This document shows, piece after piece, positions 1 to 7,280 of a stretch of DNA of 16,513 nucleotides. Within the stretch, counting starts at the first letter, position 1, and each line of letters starts with the position of its first letter. The DNA comes from an uncultured Kiloniellales bacterium. GTDB lineage: Bacteria > Pseudomonadota > Alphaproteobacteria > Kiloniellales > JAKSDN01. The stretch is from contig CAMYMY010000079.1 of the NCBI GenBank assembly GCA_947259625.1, positions 1 through 16,513 on the forward strand, written 5' to 3'. The translations under genes were made by a program, and so were the position numbers. A model generated the notes under the pieces. It ran no database searches and was not told the DNA's origin. It saw nothing but the letters and a program-made list of their open reading frames with translations.

Positions 1-714
1 GTACTCGCGGACGCGGTGCTGCCCGCCTTCGAGTCATTGCTGCGGGCCGGGGCCAATCGGAAGATCGTCGAGACGCTGCGAACGCTTAAGGAACTCTACT
101 GGGAGGTTCTCGATCTGCTCAACGAGATCTCCGTGACACCGGGACAGGTGATCTACAACGCTAACCCGGAGGCTGTGAGCGCGGCGACAGGTCGCCTCCG
201 GTCGGCCGAGGTTCACGCCCTTGGCAATCCCCAGGGCAAGGAGATCCTCGCCCTGGAGATCCGGCGCCCGGGCCCCACTTTTCGCGCCTGGGACCACGTG
301 CGCTTTCCGCTGCGCCCCATCGATGTCGACAAGACCCTCGATGCCCTCAATCTCCGAGCCACGCGGCCGGCGGACTTCATCGTCACCCCGCGACCGCTCG
401 CCGGTTGTCCTGGAATGTTCCGCTCGGTGCAGAGCGAGTGGTTCGTCGTCGATCACCTACGACCGCGGCCAGAGGCAGAGGTCGGGCTGCCCGCCGGGAC
501 TCCAATGCACACGCTGCACGCTGTCCGCGGCACCGTGGAGCTCCGAACCTCGGACGACCGGACGCTGGCGTCGCTGACCCGCGGCCAGTCGGCCCTAATC
601 CCCGTGACCATCGGTAGCTACCGGCTTGCCACGGCCGACGGCGATGCCGAGGTGGTGATGGTGACTATTCCTCCTTCAACGGCGGTGCAAACACGCGGCG
701 GACCACCCTCATGA
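1..714 (+). CDS. Type I mannose-6-phosphate isomerase-like protein, C-terminal part (5' end outside window)
   Basis: The frame is open from base 1, so the gene starts before the window; a GTG at 16 is internal and not a credible start. Type I isomerases interconvert fructose-6-P and mannose-6-P in the cytoplasm. Seen here: a helical stretch, then a cupin-like half with a HALG metal-ligand-type motif followed by LALEIRRPGPTFRAWD and RPIDVDKTLDAL. These match the family's HALG..LLEIQ....TYR.yD and RPLHI.KAL pattern, with the Arg in TFRAWD at the place of the conserved active-site Arg. The last cupin strand pattern LTRGQSALIPV is also typical. The stop TGA overlaps the next gene's ATG (ATGA at 711-714), so translation is probably coupled. 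A C-terminal half alone cannot exclude a non-catalytic relative. The context, just before a phosphomannomutase, supports a mannose role. Confidence 0.75.
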   Translation, partial: VLADAVLPAFESLLRAGANRKIVETLRTLKELYWEVLDLLNEISVTPGQVIYNANPEAVSAATGRLRSAEVHALGNPQGKEILALEIRRPGPTFRAWDHVRFPLRPIDVDKTLDALNLRATRPADFIVTPRPLAGCPGMFRSVQSEWFVVDHLRPRPEAEVGLPAGTPMHTLHAVRGTVELRTSDDRTLASLTRGQSALIPVTIGSYRLATADGDAEVVMVTIPPSTAVQTRGGPPS

Positions 715-2324
715 CAACCAGTGGCTACCCTACCTTCTTGACCTACATCCCTTGCGAGCTGCGGTTCGGAACGAGTGGCCTCAGAGGTCTAGTGCGCGAG
801 ATGACCGACCTCGAGGTCTACATCAACACCCGCGGCTTTCTCGACTACCTGCACCAAATCGGCGACGTCGGACCCGGCGATCCCATCGCTCTCGCCCAAG
901 ACCTGCGCGAGGTCGACCCCAGCAGCGGGCTGTCAAGCAGCCCTCGCATCGCCCTCGCGGTAACCCAGGCCATTTGTGATGCAGGGCTGTCGGTGGCCAA
1001 CTGCGGCAAGATCCCCACGCCGGCTCTGGCTTACTACGCGCAACGCGAGGATGCAGCGACGAACAAGCGGCCGATGCCCGGCATCATGGTCACCGGCAGC
1101 CACGTCCCCGCTGATCGTAACGGCATCAAGTTCTACAAGCAGACCGGAGAAGTGCTGAAAAGCGACGAGGCCGGCATCCTTGCTGCGGTCAAGGCGGTTC
1201 GCGCCGGGGAATATGCCAAGGATGAGTCGCGGTCGGCATTCGACGCCGACGGCAAGCTCAAGACGGCGCCCGAACCCGCCGCGGTGCACGGCGCGGCTGA
1301 AGCGGCCTATCTTGAGCGCTACCTCGGGCTGTTTCCCGACGAAAAGCCGCTCGCCGGCAAGCGCGTGGTGGTCTATCAGCACTCGGCGGTTGGCCGTGAC
1401 CTGCTGGTCCGCGTCCTCGAGTCCCTGGGTGCCACCGCCATCGCGGTGGGGCGCAGCGAGACTTTCGTCCCGGTGGATACCGAGGATCTGCGCGAGGAGG
1501 ACGAGCGGCGCTTTCGTGTGTTGGCCAACCGCCACTCTCCCGATGCCATCATCTCCACAGACGGTGACGGTGACCGACCAATTCTCGTCGACGAGCACGG
1601 CCGCTTCCACCGTGGGGACGTGTTGGGAATCATCACCGCCGAGATTTTGGACGCGGCATTCGCCGCTGTGCCCATCAACACCACTGACGCCCTGGACAAA
1701 CGGGTGCAGCAAAGCCGCCCAGCGATGGTGGTGGAGAAGACTCGCATTGGCTCCCCTTATGTCATCGCGGCGATGCAGCGAGCCATCGCCGAGGGGACGA
1801 CCAGAGTGGTGGCGTGGGAAGCGAACGGCGGCTTTCTCACCGGCACCGACTTCACCGTCAACGGTCGGTTGCTGTCGGCCTTAGCCACTCGCGACGCGGT
1901 GCTGCCGATCCTCGCGGCGTTGCTATCCGCAGTCCGACGAGGCGTCCCGGTGTCCCAGCTGTTCGACGAGTTGCCCCAGCGGGCGACCTGCTCCGGCCTA
2001 CTGGACGGCTTCCCCCAGTCAGCGAGCCAGGCGATTCTCGCGCGGTTCTCCCCCGGTGACGCCACGGTGATCGATGCGGTCTTTGATGATTCGACCGTAA
2101 CAGTCATGCGCGCGAACGACGGAGAGATGTCAGTGAGCTCTCCCGATCCGTTGGCTGACGAGTTGCACGGCCTCCGGCAAAGGATTCAACGCAATTTCTC
2201 TGCCCTGGATGGCTTCGGATCTGTCCTTCGGCTCAACTACACCGATGGCGTTCGGATCTGGTTCGACACTGGCGACATTGCCCACATCCGTCCGTCAGGT
2301 AACGCCCCCCAATTGCGCATCTAA
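711..2324 (+). CDS. Phosphomannomutase / phosphoglucomutase superfamily protein, cut short by an in-frame TAA
   Basis: Alpha-D-phosphohexomutase, expected to interconvert mannose-6-P and mannose-1-P (or the glucose equivalents). Motifs in order (537 residues): N-terminal FGTSGLRG (19-26); phosphoserine loop TGSHVP with Ser130; Mg loop DGDGDR with Asp284, Asp286 and Asp288; sugar loop WEANGG (369-374); phosphate loop RPSGNAP (527-533). All catalytic loops are intact. The start at 711 is fixed by the ATGA overlap with the isomerase. The protein stops three residues after the phosphate loop (QLRI-stop). Relatives continue with Tyr and a final helix, and that continuation (AVSDVAQRAEGIVRLAI) is encoded directly after the TAA in the same frame. 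The truncation therefore removes the end of domain 4 and may reduce stability. The specificity call for mannose rests on the neighbours. Confidence 0.85.
   Translation: MTTSGYPTFLTYIPCELRFGTSGLRGLVREMTDLEVYINTRGFLDYLHQIGDVGPGDPIALAQDLREVDPSSGLSSSPRIALAVTQAICDAGLSVANCGKIPTPALAYYAQREDAATNKRPMPGIMVTGSHVPADRNGIKFYKQTGEVLKSDEAGILAAVKAVRAGEYAKDESRSAFDADGKLKTAPEPAAVHGAAEAAYLERYLGLFPDEKPLAGKRVVVYQHSAVGRDLLVRVLESLGATAIAVGRSETFVPVDTEDLREEDERRFRVLANRHSPDAIISTDGDGDRPILVDEHGRFHRGDVLGIITAEILDAAFAAVPINTTDALDKRVQQSRPAMVVEKTRIGSPYVIAAMQRAIAEGTTRVVAWEANGGFLTGTDFTVNGRLLSALATRDAVLPILAALLSAVRRGVPVSQLFDELPQRATCSGLLDGFPQSASQAILARFSPGDATVIDAVFDDSTVTVMRANDGEMSVSSPDPLADELHGLRQRIQRNFSALDGFGSVLRLNYTDGVRIWFDTGDIAHIRPSGNAPQLRI
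2322..2324 (+). other. In-frame TAA interrupting a mutase-nucleotidyltransferase fusion frame
   Basis: The frame opened at 711 has this one stop and then stays open to 4091. The 12 codons between the TAA and the GTG at 2361, and the codons after it, encode the C-terminal helix expected of the mutase. The stop sits where relatives usually carry Tyr (TAC or TAT), so one base change explains it. It is followed by G, which is not a known strong read-through context. It could be a real nonsense mutation, a read-through site or a sequencing error. Confidence 0.8.
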
Positions 2325-2360
2325 GCGGTAAGTGATGTCGCCCAGCGGGCCGAGGGCATC

Positions 2361-4091
2361 GTGCGGCTGGCGATCCGCGAGCCTGATGGCCTGTTACGTC
2401 AGATGGAGCGGAATCTAGCCAGAACTGGCGACCCGGCATCGGCGTCACCCCCCGACGCAACGCCCCGCGTATCGGAAGCACAGGCGGCAAAGTTCGACAA
2501 CCTGCGCGATCTGAGGCGGGTGGTAAATGCCTCCCTCGGTCCAGACCAGGTCATCGCCATCGCCAATGGTGGCGATTCGGAGATCGTGGGCCGGAACCTC
2601 GAGGACCTGGCGGCGGCGATCTTCCGCGCCGACAACGCCGTCGAGCTAATGGTGCACGAGGAGCGGGCGCGACGCGGCCAGCTCCTCGGCCTCCTCGACG
2701 CTGTCCGCCAATGGCGGCGGGAAGGCCGAACCTTCGACTCGGACGGGGTTGCCCTAGGCATCATGCTGCCGGGCAAGGGGACACGCCTTAGCCCGATCAC
2801 CCAGCGGCTGCACGGTATCAAGCCGTTCATGCCCATACTCGTCCGCCAAGGACGAGACGGGCGCTGGCACAATACCGCCGCCGCTTCCCTCTATACGTGG
2901 ACGCTACTGGCCCATCACCTGCAGCGGATGGGCTTCCGCGGCATGGCCTGGAAGTGGGGAGACGAGCCACAGATCGCCGCCCACCGCCTGGCCGAGATGA
3001 ACCTCGACCTCTCCCGAGCCGATGCGGTGCGATTTGGCGCGGAGGTGGAGGTCACCGAAGATCTGGCGGTAAACAAGGAGTGGCTTCTGCGCCACCCGAC
3101 TAGCGGCGAACTGATCGTGCAAGTGCGGCGGCGATCCCGCGCCGAGCTGTTGCAGCGCTTTGACATCGTCGACCGGGGCCAGCCGGTCAAAGCGCTAGTA
3201 CATATTGGTAGTCTCGCCTTCTCCTATCCCTTCCTCGAGGAAGCCGAAGCGCTCTTTGGCGACCTCGACGGCTGGATCGACGTCGACGGCTACCTTTTCG
3301 AAGCGCTGACCCACGACGCCGACGCCTGGCAAGCGGAACTGAACCGCGATGCCGGGCTGCAGCAACTGGTCACCGAAAGGCCCGACTTTTGGCAACGCGT
3401 CCAGCAACTCAAGCGGCGGGTGGGGGAGCGAAGAGGGTACCCGCTGGTCATCAAGGTCGTCGACTTCGGCGAACATCTCTACTGGGGCGATATCGGCCAG
3501 CTCGCGAAAGCGCGCCGGGCTCTGTGGGCGGTCGCCGCGCCTACGGTGGAGGGCGACTTTGCCCGCTGCCTCGCGGCCATCGATCATGTGGCTCCGGATC
3601 CCTTCGGTAACCGCATCGTCGGCGACACCACCCTGCCCAGTGATGGCCGCGTGCGTAACTCGGTAATCATCGACGCCAGGATTCACGGCAAGGCGGACAT
3701 CGACGGGGCGGTCCTGGTGGCGAGCGAACTGGGGGACGTAGTGGTCCGTGGTGGTGGGGTCGCCTTCGGCTGCACGGTTGGTGACCTTGACCTCGGCGAG
3801 GAGGGCCTCGCCTTCATGTCGATTCAGCAAAGCCTAAAGGTGCCCGCCCACCACGTGCACACGAGCATTCCCGTCGACCCCGGCAATCTATCTCGGGGCC
3901 TGCAGAATTGGTTCGCCGACGCTCGGCAAGACCCTGGCCGGGGCACGAACTACACCGAACCCCAGCCCGGCAATCCCGACTCCTTCGCGGCTAAGTTCCA
4001 GCAGATGCGCCAGCGGCAAGTCCCGCCCGACGAGATCGAGCGAGATATCGACGCACGTTTCCGCCAGCCGATCAGACGAGAGCTGCCTTGA
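2361..4091 (+). CDS. Sugar-1-phosphate nucleotidyltransferase-like protein with left-handed beta-helix tail
   Basis: Residues 1-20 are the leftover C-terminal helix of the mutase, then a Pro/Ala-rich linker (about 21-40) and a helical region. The nucleotidyltransferase signature is LPGKGTRLSPIT (136-147), followed by HGIKPFMPI with Lys154. A later GEHLYWGDIGQLAKARRAL segment supplies the Asp expected of a GT-A metal or sugar site. Residues about 414-486 show hexapeptide-like beta-helix character (VRNSVIIDARIHGKADIDGA). The family joins a sugar-1-P to NTP. With the isomerase and mutase upstream, mannose-1-P to GDP-mannose is the likeliest reaction (inference), but the GKG in place of GGxG is unusual. 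The start is uncertain: the GTG at 2361 or ATG at 2403 have no good ribosome site, which fits an origin as the C-terminal half of a fusion. The 158 bases after it hold no clear terminator. Confidence 0.65.
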   Translation: MRLAIREPDGLLRQMERNLARTGDPASASPPDATPRVSEAQAAKFDNLRDLRRVVNASLGPDQVIAIANGGDSEIVGRNLEDLAAAIFRADNAVELMVHEERARRGQLLGLLDAVRQWRREGRTFDSDGVALGIMLPGKGTRLSPITQRLHGIKPFMPILVRQGRDGRWHNTAAASLYTWTLLAHHLQRMGFRGMAWKWGDEPQIAAHRLAEMNLDLSRADAVRFGAEVEVTEDLAVNKEWLLRHPTSGELIVQVRRRSRAELLQRFDIVDRGQPVKALVHIGSLAFSYPFLEEAEALFGDLDGWIDVDGYLFEALTHDADAWQAELNRDAGLQQLVTERPDFWQRVQQLKRRVGERRGYPLVIKVVDFGEHLYWGDIGQLAKARRALWAVAAPTVEGDFARCLAAIDHVAPDPFGNRIVGDTTLPSDGRVRNSVIIDARIHGKADIDGAVLVASELGDVVVRGGGVAFGCTVGDLDLGEEGLAFMSIQQSLKVPAHHVHTSIPVDPGNLSRGLQNWFADARQDPGRGTNYTEPQPGNPDSFAAKFQQMRQRQVPPDEIERDIDARFRQPIRRELP

Positions 4092-4249
4092 CGGAAGGCA
4101 CGAACAACTGCGCGAGGCGACTGAGCCGCTCAAAGCCCCCGACCGCGTCAGTAGCACGAATTGCGCCCCCCATGTTCCTGCAATGATTGGCCCATGACCA
4201 TCAGCTGCGGCACGCGATCGCGACACGCACTCGAATGTTCGCGCCCTGC

Positions 4250-5188
4250 TCACACGGCAGGGCGAGGATTCCGTAGGCAGAGATCAACCAGTTCCTGCAC
4301 TTGCGCGGTGCCCGCGCACATGACGCTATCCGCCCCACCCCAGTAAAGCTTCACAGTACCGTCTTGTTCCGGCACGGCCCCACAGCAGAACACCACGTTG
4401 TGGACATAGCCGGTCAGCTCCCACGGGTCTTCGGGTGCGAGGATCCACTCGTCCGCGACTCCGAGGACATTGGCCGGATCGTCGAGCGCGTGCAGTGCCA
4501 CGCCGACGCGATACACCGCACCGTCCATCGTGTCGAACACGCCGTGATAGATATTCAGCCAGCCGTTCGCGGTGGCGATTGGAGTCGCACCCGGACCCAC
4601 CTTCGCCTCATCCCAGTGATAGACGAGGGGCTTGATGGCCACTGTCGACTCACCCCAGTGAATGAGGTCTGGAGACCAAGAGAGCCAGATTGACCAAGGG
4701 TTGATTTCCGAATGGGGTCGATCAAGCCGTGCGTAACGTCCGTCGAAGATTTCCGGAAAAATCACCACATTGCGCATATCCGGCTGGCTAATCAGCGACA
4801 CCCTCTCGACAGCTGCAAAATCGTGGGTCTTTGCAAGACCGATGCGCACGCCGTGCCTGGAATAAGCGCTGTAGGTGATGTAATGCTCACCGCCCATAGA
4901 ACAGATTCGTGGGTCTTCGATGCCATACTCCTCGTACTCCGCGAAGACCCCGTCAGTGGGCGGCACCATGAACGGCTTGGGCTTCACCTGGAACTTATAA
5001 CCATCATCGCTCCATGCAATGCCGATGATGGATCGTCCGTTACGCAGGTGGGAGCGAAATAACATGACGTACCGACCCCCATGCTTGGTTGCACCCGCAT
5101 TGTGGACGGTCTCCACAGGATAAGGAACGTCATGCTTGGTGAGGATAGGGTTACCCTCGTACCGCTTCACTATCGGCTTATTGCTCAT
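4250..5188 (-). CDS. GH130 family glycoside phosphorylase/hydrolase (first copy)
   Basis: GH130 enzymes act on beta-mannosides, mostly by phosphorolysis to mannose-1-P, some by hydrolysis. The 312-residue protein has the five-bladed propeller hallmarks: YEGNPIL (10-16), NAGA (30-33), YGIEDPRI (88-95) with Asp92 in the position of the family's catalytic acid, RNVVIFPE (139-146), RLDRP (154-158), WLSWSPDLIHWG (168-179), KVGPGATPI (196-204) and GWLNIYHGV (209-217). The RN..FPE and RLDRP segments look more like phosphorylases than hydrolases, but this is a judgement by eye. I chose ATG 5188 over an ATG at 5278: it begins just before the conserved RYEGNPIL and lies 7 bases after the stop of the upstream glycosyltransferase gene, implying one transcript. 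No signal peptide, so it is cytoplasmic. Confidence 0.88.
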   Translation of the reverse strand: MSNKPIVKRYEGNPILTKHDVPYPVETVHNAGATKHGGRYVMLFRSHLRNGRSIIGIAWSDDGYKFQVKPKPFMVPPTDGVFAEYEEYGIEDPRICSMGGEHYITYSAYSRHGVRIGLAKTHDFAAVERVSLISQPDMRNVVIFPEIFDGRYARLDRPHSEINPWSIWLSWSPDLIHWGESTVAIKPLVYHWDEAKVGPGATPIATANGWLNIYHGVFDTMDGAVYRVGVALHALDDPANVLGVADEWILAPEDPWELTGYVHNVVFCCGAVPEQDGTVKLYWGGADSVMCAGTAQVQELVDLCLRNPRPAV

Positions 5189-5195
5189 CGTCTGC

Positions 5196-6212
5196 CTACA
5201 ATTCCAGGATTTCTTGGTATGCTCGGACGTAGTCTTGCGCCATGCGCGCATCAGAGAAGCGCTGCTCAACGTCATCACGACAGGCAGATCTGTCGATCGA
5301 ACGCACGGCCGCGACCGCTTCCACGGCCTGTTTCATATCCTCGACGATGTAGCCCGTCTCACCGTGTCTGATGATTTCCGGCATAGAACCGCGACCAAAT
5401 GCGATGACCGGCGTTCCGCATGCCATGGATTCCACTAGGCTCAAACCAAACGGCTCGTCGAAGCTGATCAAATGCAATAGTGCCAAGGCCTGACCCAGCA
5501 CTTCCGGTCGCCGATCGGGTCCGATCGCACCGAGGTATTCTACCGTTGTGCCGTCAATGTAGGGTTCGACAAGCTTTTCGAAGTAAGCTTGATCCTGGAT
5601 GATGCCCGCGATCATTAGCTTCATTCCCACCCGCTGCGCCACTTGAATGGCTTCGTAGACGCCCTTCTCAGGGTGGATCCGGCCAAAGAACAACAGGTAC
5701 TTTCCCCCACCCTCGGAAAAGGGAAATTGCGTAATGTCGATACCGTGGTGAATCGTGGCCAGGTAATCGAGTTCCGGCGACTTGTCCGCCTCGCTGATAG
5801 CCACGTAGTGGTTACGGTCATTGTACTTCTTGTACACGGGAATGATTGAGGGCGACGAGAAACCATGGATGGTGGTCAACATCGGTGTTTCGATCAAGCC
5901 GGAGTAGGTCAGTGGCAGAAAGTCGAAGTGATTGTGAATGAGGTCAAAATCGGCGGAGCGCTCGAAGACTTCGGAGATATGCAGGCACTCCGCAACCTTG
6001 GGATTGACCGAAGAGTCCTCTGAATAGGGACGCGGACAGACCGCGACCAATTGCCCACTGGTTTGCGAGTCGCCGGTGGCAAACAGGGTCACCTTCAGAC
6101 CCATTCTCACCAACTGCTCCGTAAGAAGGCTGACCACGGACTCCCACGGGCCGTAATGGCGAGGAGGTGTCCGCCACGAGATGGGGCTGAGGATAGCAAG
6201 GCGAATAGACAT
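5196..6212 (-). CDS. GT4 family glycosyltransferase
   Basis: Retaining GT-B glycosyltransferase of 338 residues, a usual length. Seen: N-terminal GPWE (21-24) in the acceptor-side domain, IHNHFDF (92-98), TIHG (114-117), the donor-side FFGRIHPEKG (175-184) with Arg178 and Lys183, and the EX7E motif as FDEPFGLSLVES with Glu253 and Glu261. All catalytic features of GT4 are intact. The donor is probably a nucleotide-mannose made by the products of genes 1-3 (inference). It is co-transcribed with the GH130 gene 7 bases downstream, so its product is a likely substrate for that enzyme. The start ATG at 6212 has only a weak ribosome site. An IS5-type element is inserted 54 bases upstream and has probably displaced or replaced the native promoter. 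Confidence 0.88.
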   Translation of the reverse strand: MSIRLAILSPISWRTPPRHYGPWESVVSLLTEQLVRMGLKVTLFATGDSQTSGQLVAVCPRPYSEDSSVNPKVAECLHISEVFERSADFDLIHNHFDFLPLTYSGLIETPMLTTIHGFSSPSIIPVYKKYNDRNHYVAISEADKSPELDYLATIHHGIDITQFPFSEGGGKYLLFFGRIHPEKGVYEAIQVAQRVGMKLMIAGIIQDQAYFEKLVEPYIDGTTVEYLGAIGPDRRPEVLGQALALLHLISFDEPFGLSLVESMACGTPVIAFGRGSMPEIIRHGETGYIVEDMKQAVEAVAAVRSIDRSACRDDVEQRFSDARMAQDYVRAYQEILEL

Positions 6213-6263
6213 GCTCGAACTCGATGGGCTTGCTAGAGCGCGATTGGTGTAGTTCTAATTGTC

Positions 6264-6266
6264 TTA
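6264..6266. repeat. Target site duplication of the IS5-type element, left copy
   Basis: TTA directly outside the left inverted repeat; it matches TTA at 7170-7172 directly outside the right inverted repeat. Confidence 0.7.
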
Positions 6267-7169
6267 GTGTCCGTTTCGAAAGGGGTTGAGTGGCCAGCAT
6301 CGATGTGCTTCAAGCAGATTGCCAAGATCGATCTGGAGTCGCCATGCGGACGCCGAACACCCGAGAGCAGCATAGCCGTAAGGGGCTGCGTTACCAGAGC
6401 GATTTGACCGACGCGGAGTGGACCGTGATTGCGCCTCGGTTACCCCCGGTTTGCAGCGGGGAATGCCCGCGTGTTTGGCCGATGTGCGGATCATCAACGG
6501 CCTCTTTTGCGTGATGCGCGCCGGCTGCCCCTGGCGCTTGCTGCCAAGCGACGTCCCGCCCTGGGAGACGATCTATCGCTGCTTTGCTGCATTCCGCGAC
6601 GAGGCCCGCTTCGAGAAGAGCAATCACGCGCTGGTCGTGATGGGTCGTGAGCGGGTCGGACGCGAAGCCAGTCCGAGCGGCGCGATCCTTGACAGCCAAA
6701 GCGTCAAGACAACCGAGGCCGCCCGCCCGCGGGGTTACGACGCGGGCAAGGAAATCGGGGGCCGCAAGCGCCATGCGCTGGTCGATACCGACGGGTGTGG
6801 CCTCCTGCTCGAGCCGCGTCCGGCGAGTATTCAGGATCGCGGCGGCGGGGGCCCGCTGCTCTGCGCCTCGCGCGGCTCGATTCACTTCATCGAGAAGGTC
6901 TTCACCGCCTCCGGCTACGCTGGCCAGAAGGTCGCCGAGGCCACCGTGATCGCCGTCGAGATCGTACACAAAAATCTCGATCAAGTGGGCTTTGCCGTCC
7001 AGCCGCGCCACTGGGTCGTCGAACGCTTCTTCGCCTGGATCAACCGCGACCGTCGTCTCGCAAAGGACTTTGAGGCCACAATCGACTCCGCCCGAGCCTT
7101 CCTCTACGCCGCCTCCGTCATGCTTCTCGTCCGACGGCTGCCCCCTATCATGACTTTCGAAACCGACTC
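6267..7169 (+). mobile_element. IS5-family insertion sequence, complete ends, TTA target duplication
   Basis: A 903-bp element bounded by imperfect 16-bp inverted repeats: GTGTCCGTTTCGAAAG at 6267-6282 and, on the minus strand, GAGTCGGTTTCGAAAG at 7154-7169 (14 of 16 identical). Both ends are flanked by TTA (6264-6266 and 7170-7172), a 3-bp target duplication of the TNA type seen in the IS1031-like branch of the IS5 family. Size and transposase type agree. It sits between the divergent GT4 gene and the second GH130 gene; removing it leaves about 160 bp of intergenic DNA. Confidence 0.88.
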
Positions 7170-7173
7170 TTAA
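6290..7173 (+). pseudogene. IS5-family transposase, frameshifted and with a lost catalytic Asp
   Basis: The N-terminal part (SRKGLRYQSDLTDAEWTVIAPRLPP) is in the frame of 6290; the rest (from about PACLADVRIINGLFCVMRAGCPWRLLP) is in the frame of 6418, a -1 change between roughly 6443 and 6480. A run of five C (6443-6447) lies there, so programmed frameshifting is possible, as in other IS5 relatives. DDE residues in the 6418 frame: Asp92 in DSQSVK is present and Glu202 in VVERFFAW is present, but the second Asp, expected in F-A-D-G/S-G-Y-A-G, is Ala164 (FTASGYAG, codon gcc at 6907-6909). The region around GGGGPLLCASRG is also poorly conserved. The stop codon (7171-7173) lies outside the element, partly in the target duplication. 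The copy is probably unable to transpose itself. Confidence 0.72.
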
Positions 7174-7280
7174 GGTGCTGATGTCTATAACATCCGCGGT
7201 ATCATCGGCTGCTGGCGCGGGTAGATGGCTGCAAACCATGGTCAGGCAGATTAGTTTAATGGGCAAGCACTGATGCGGTC

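Noticed and set aside
4213..4222. CGCGATCGCG palindrome after the first GH130 gene
   Set aside because: A short GC-rich palindrome in GC-rich DNA; one occurrence, no sign of a repeat family.
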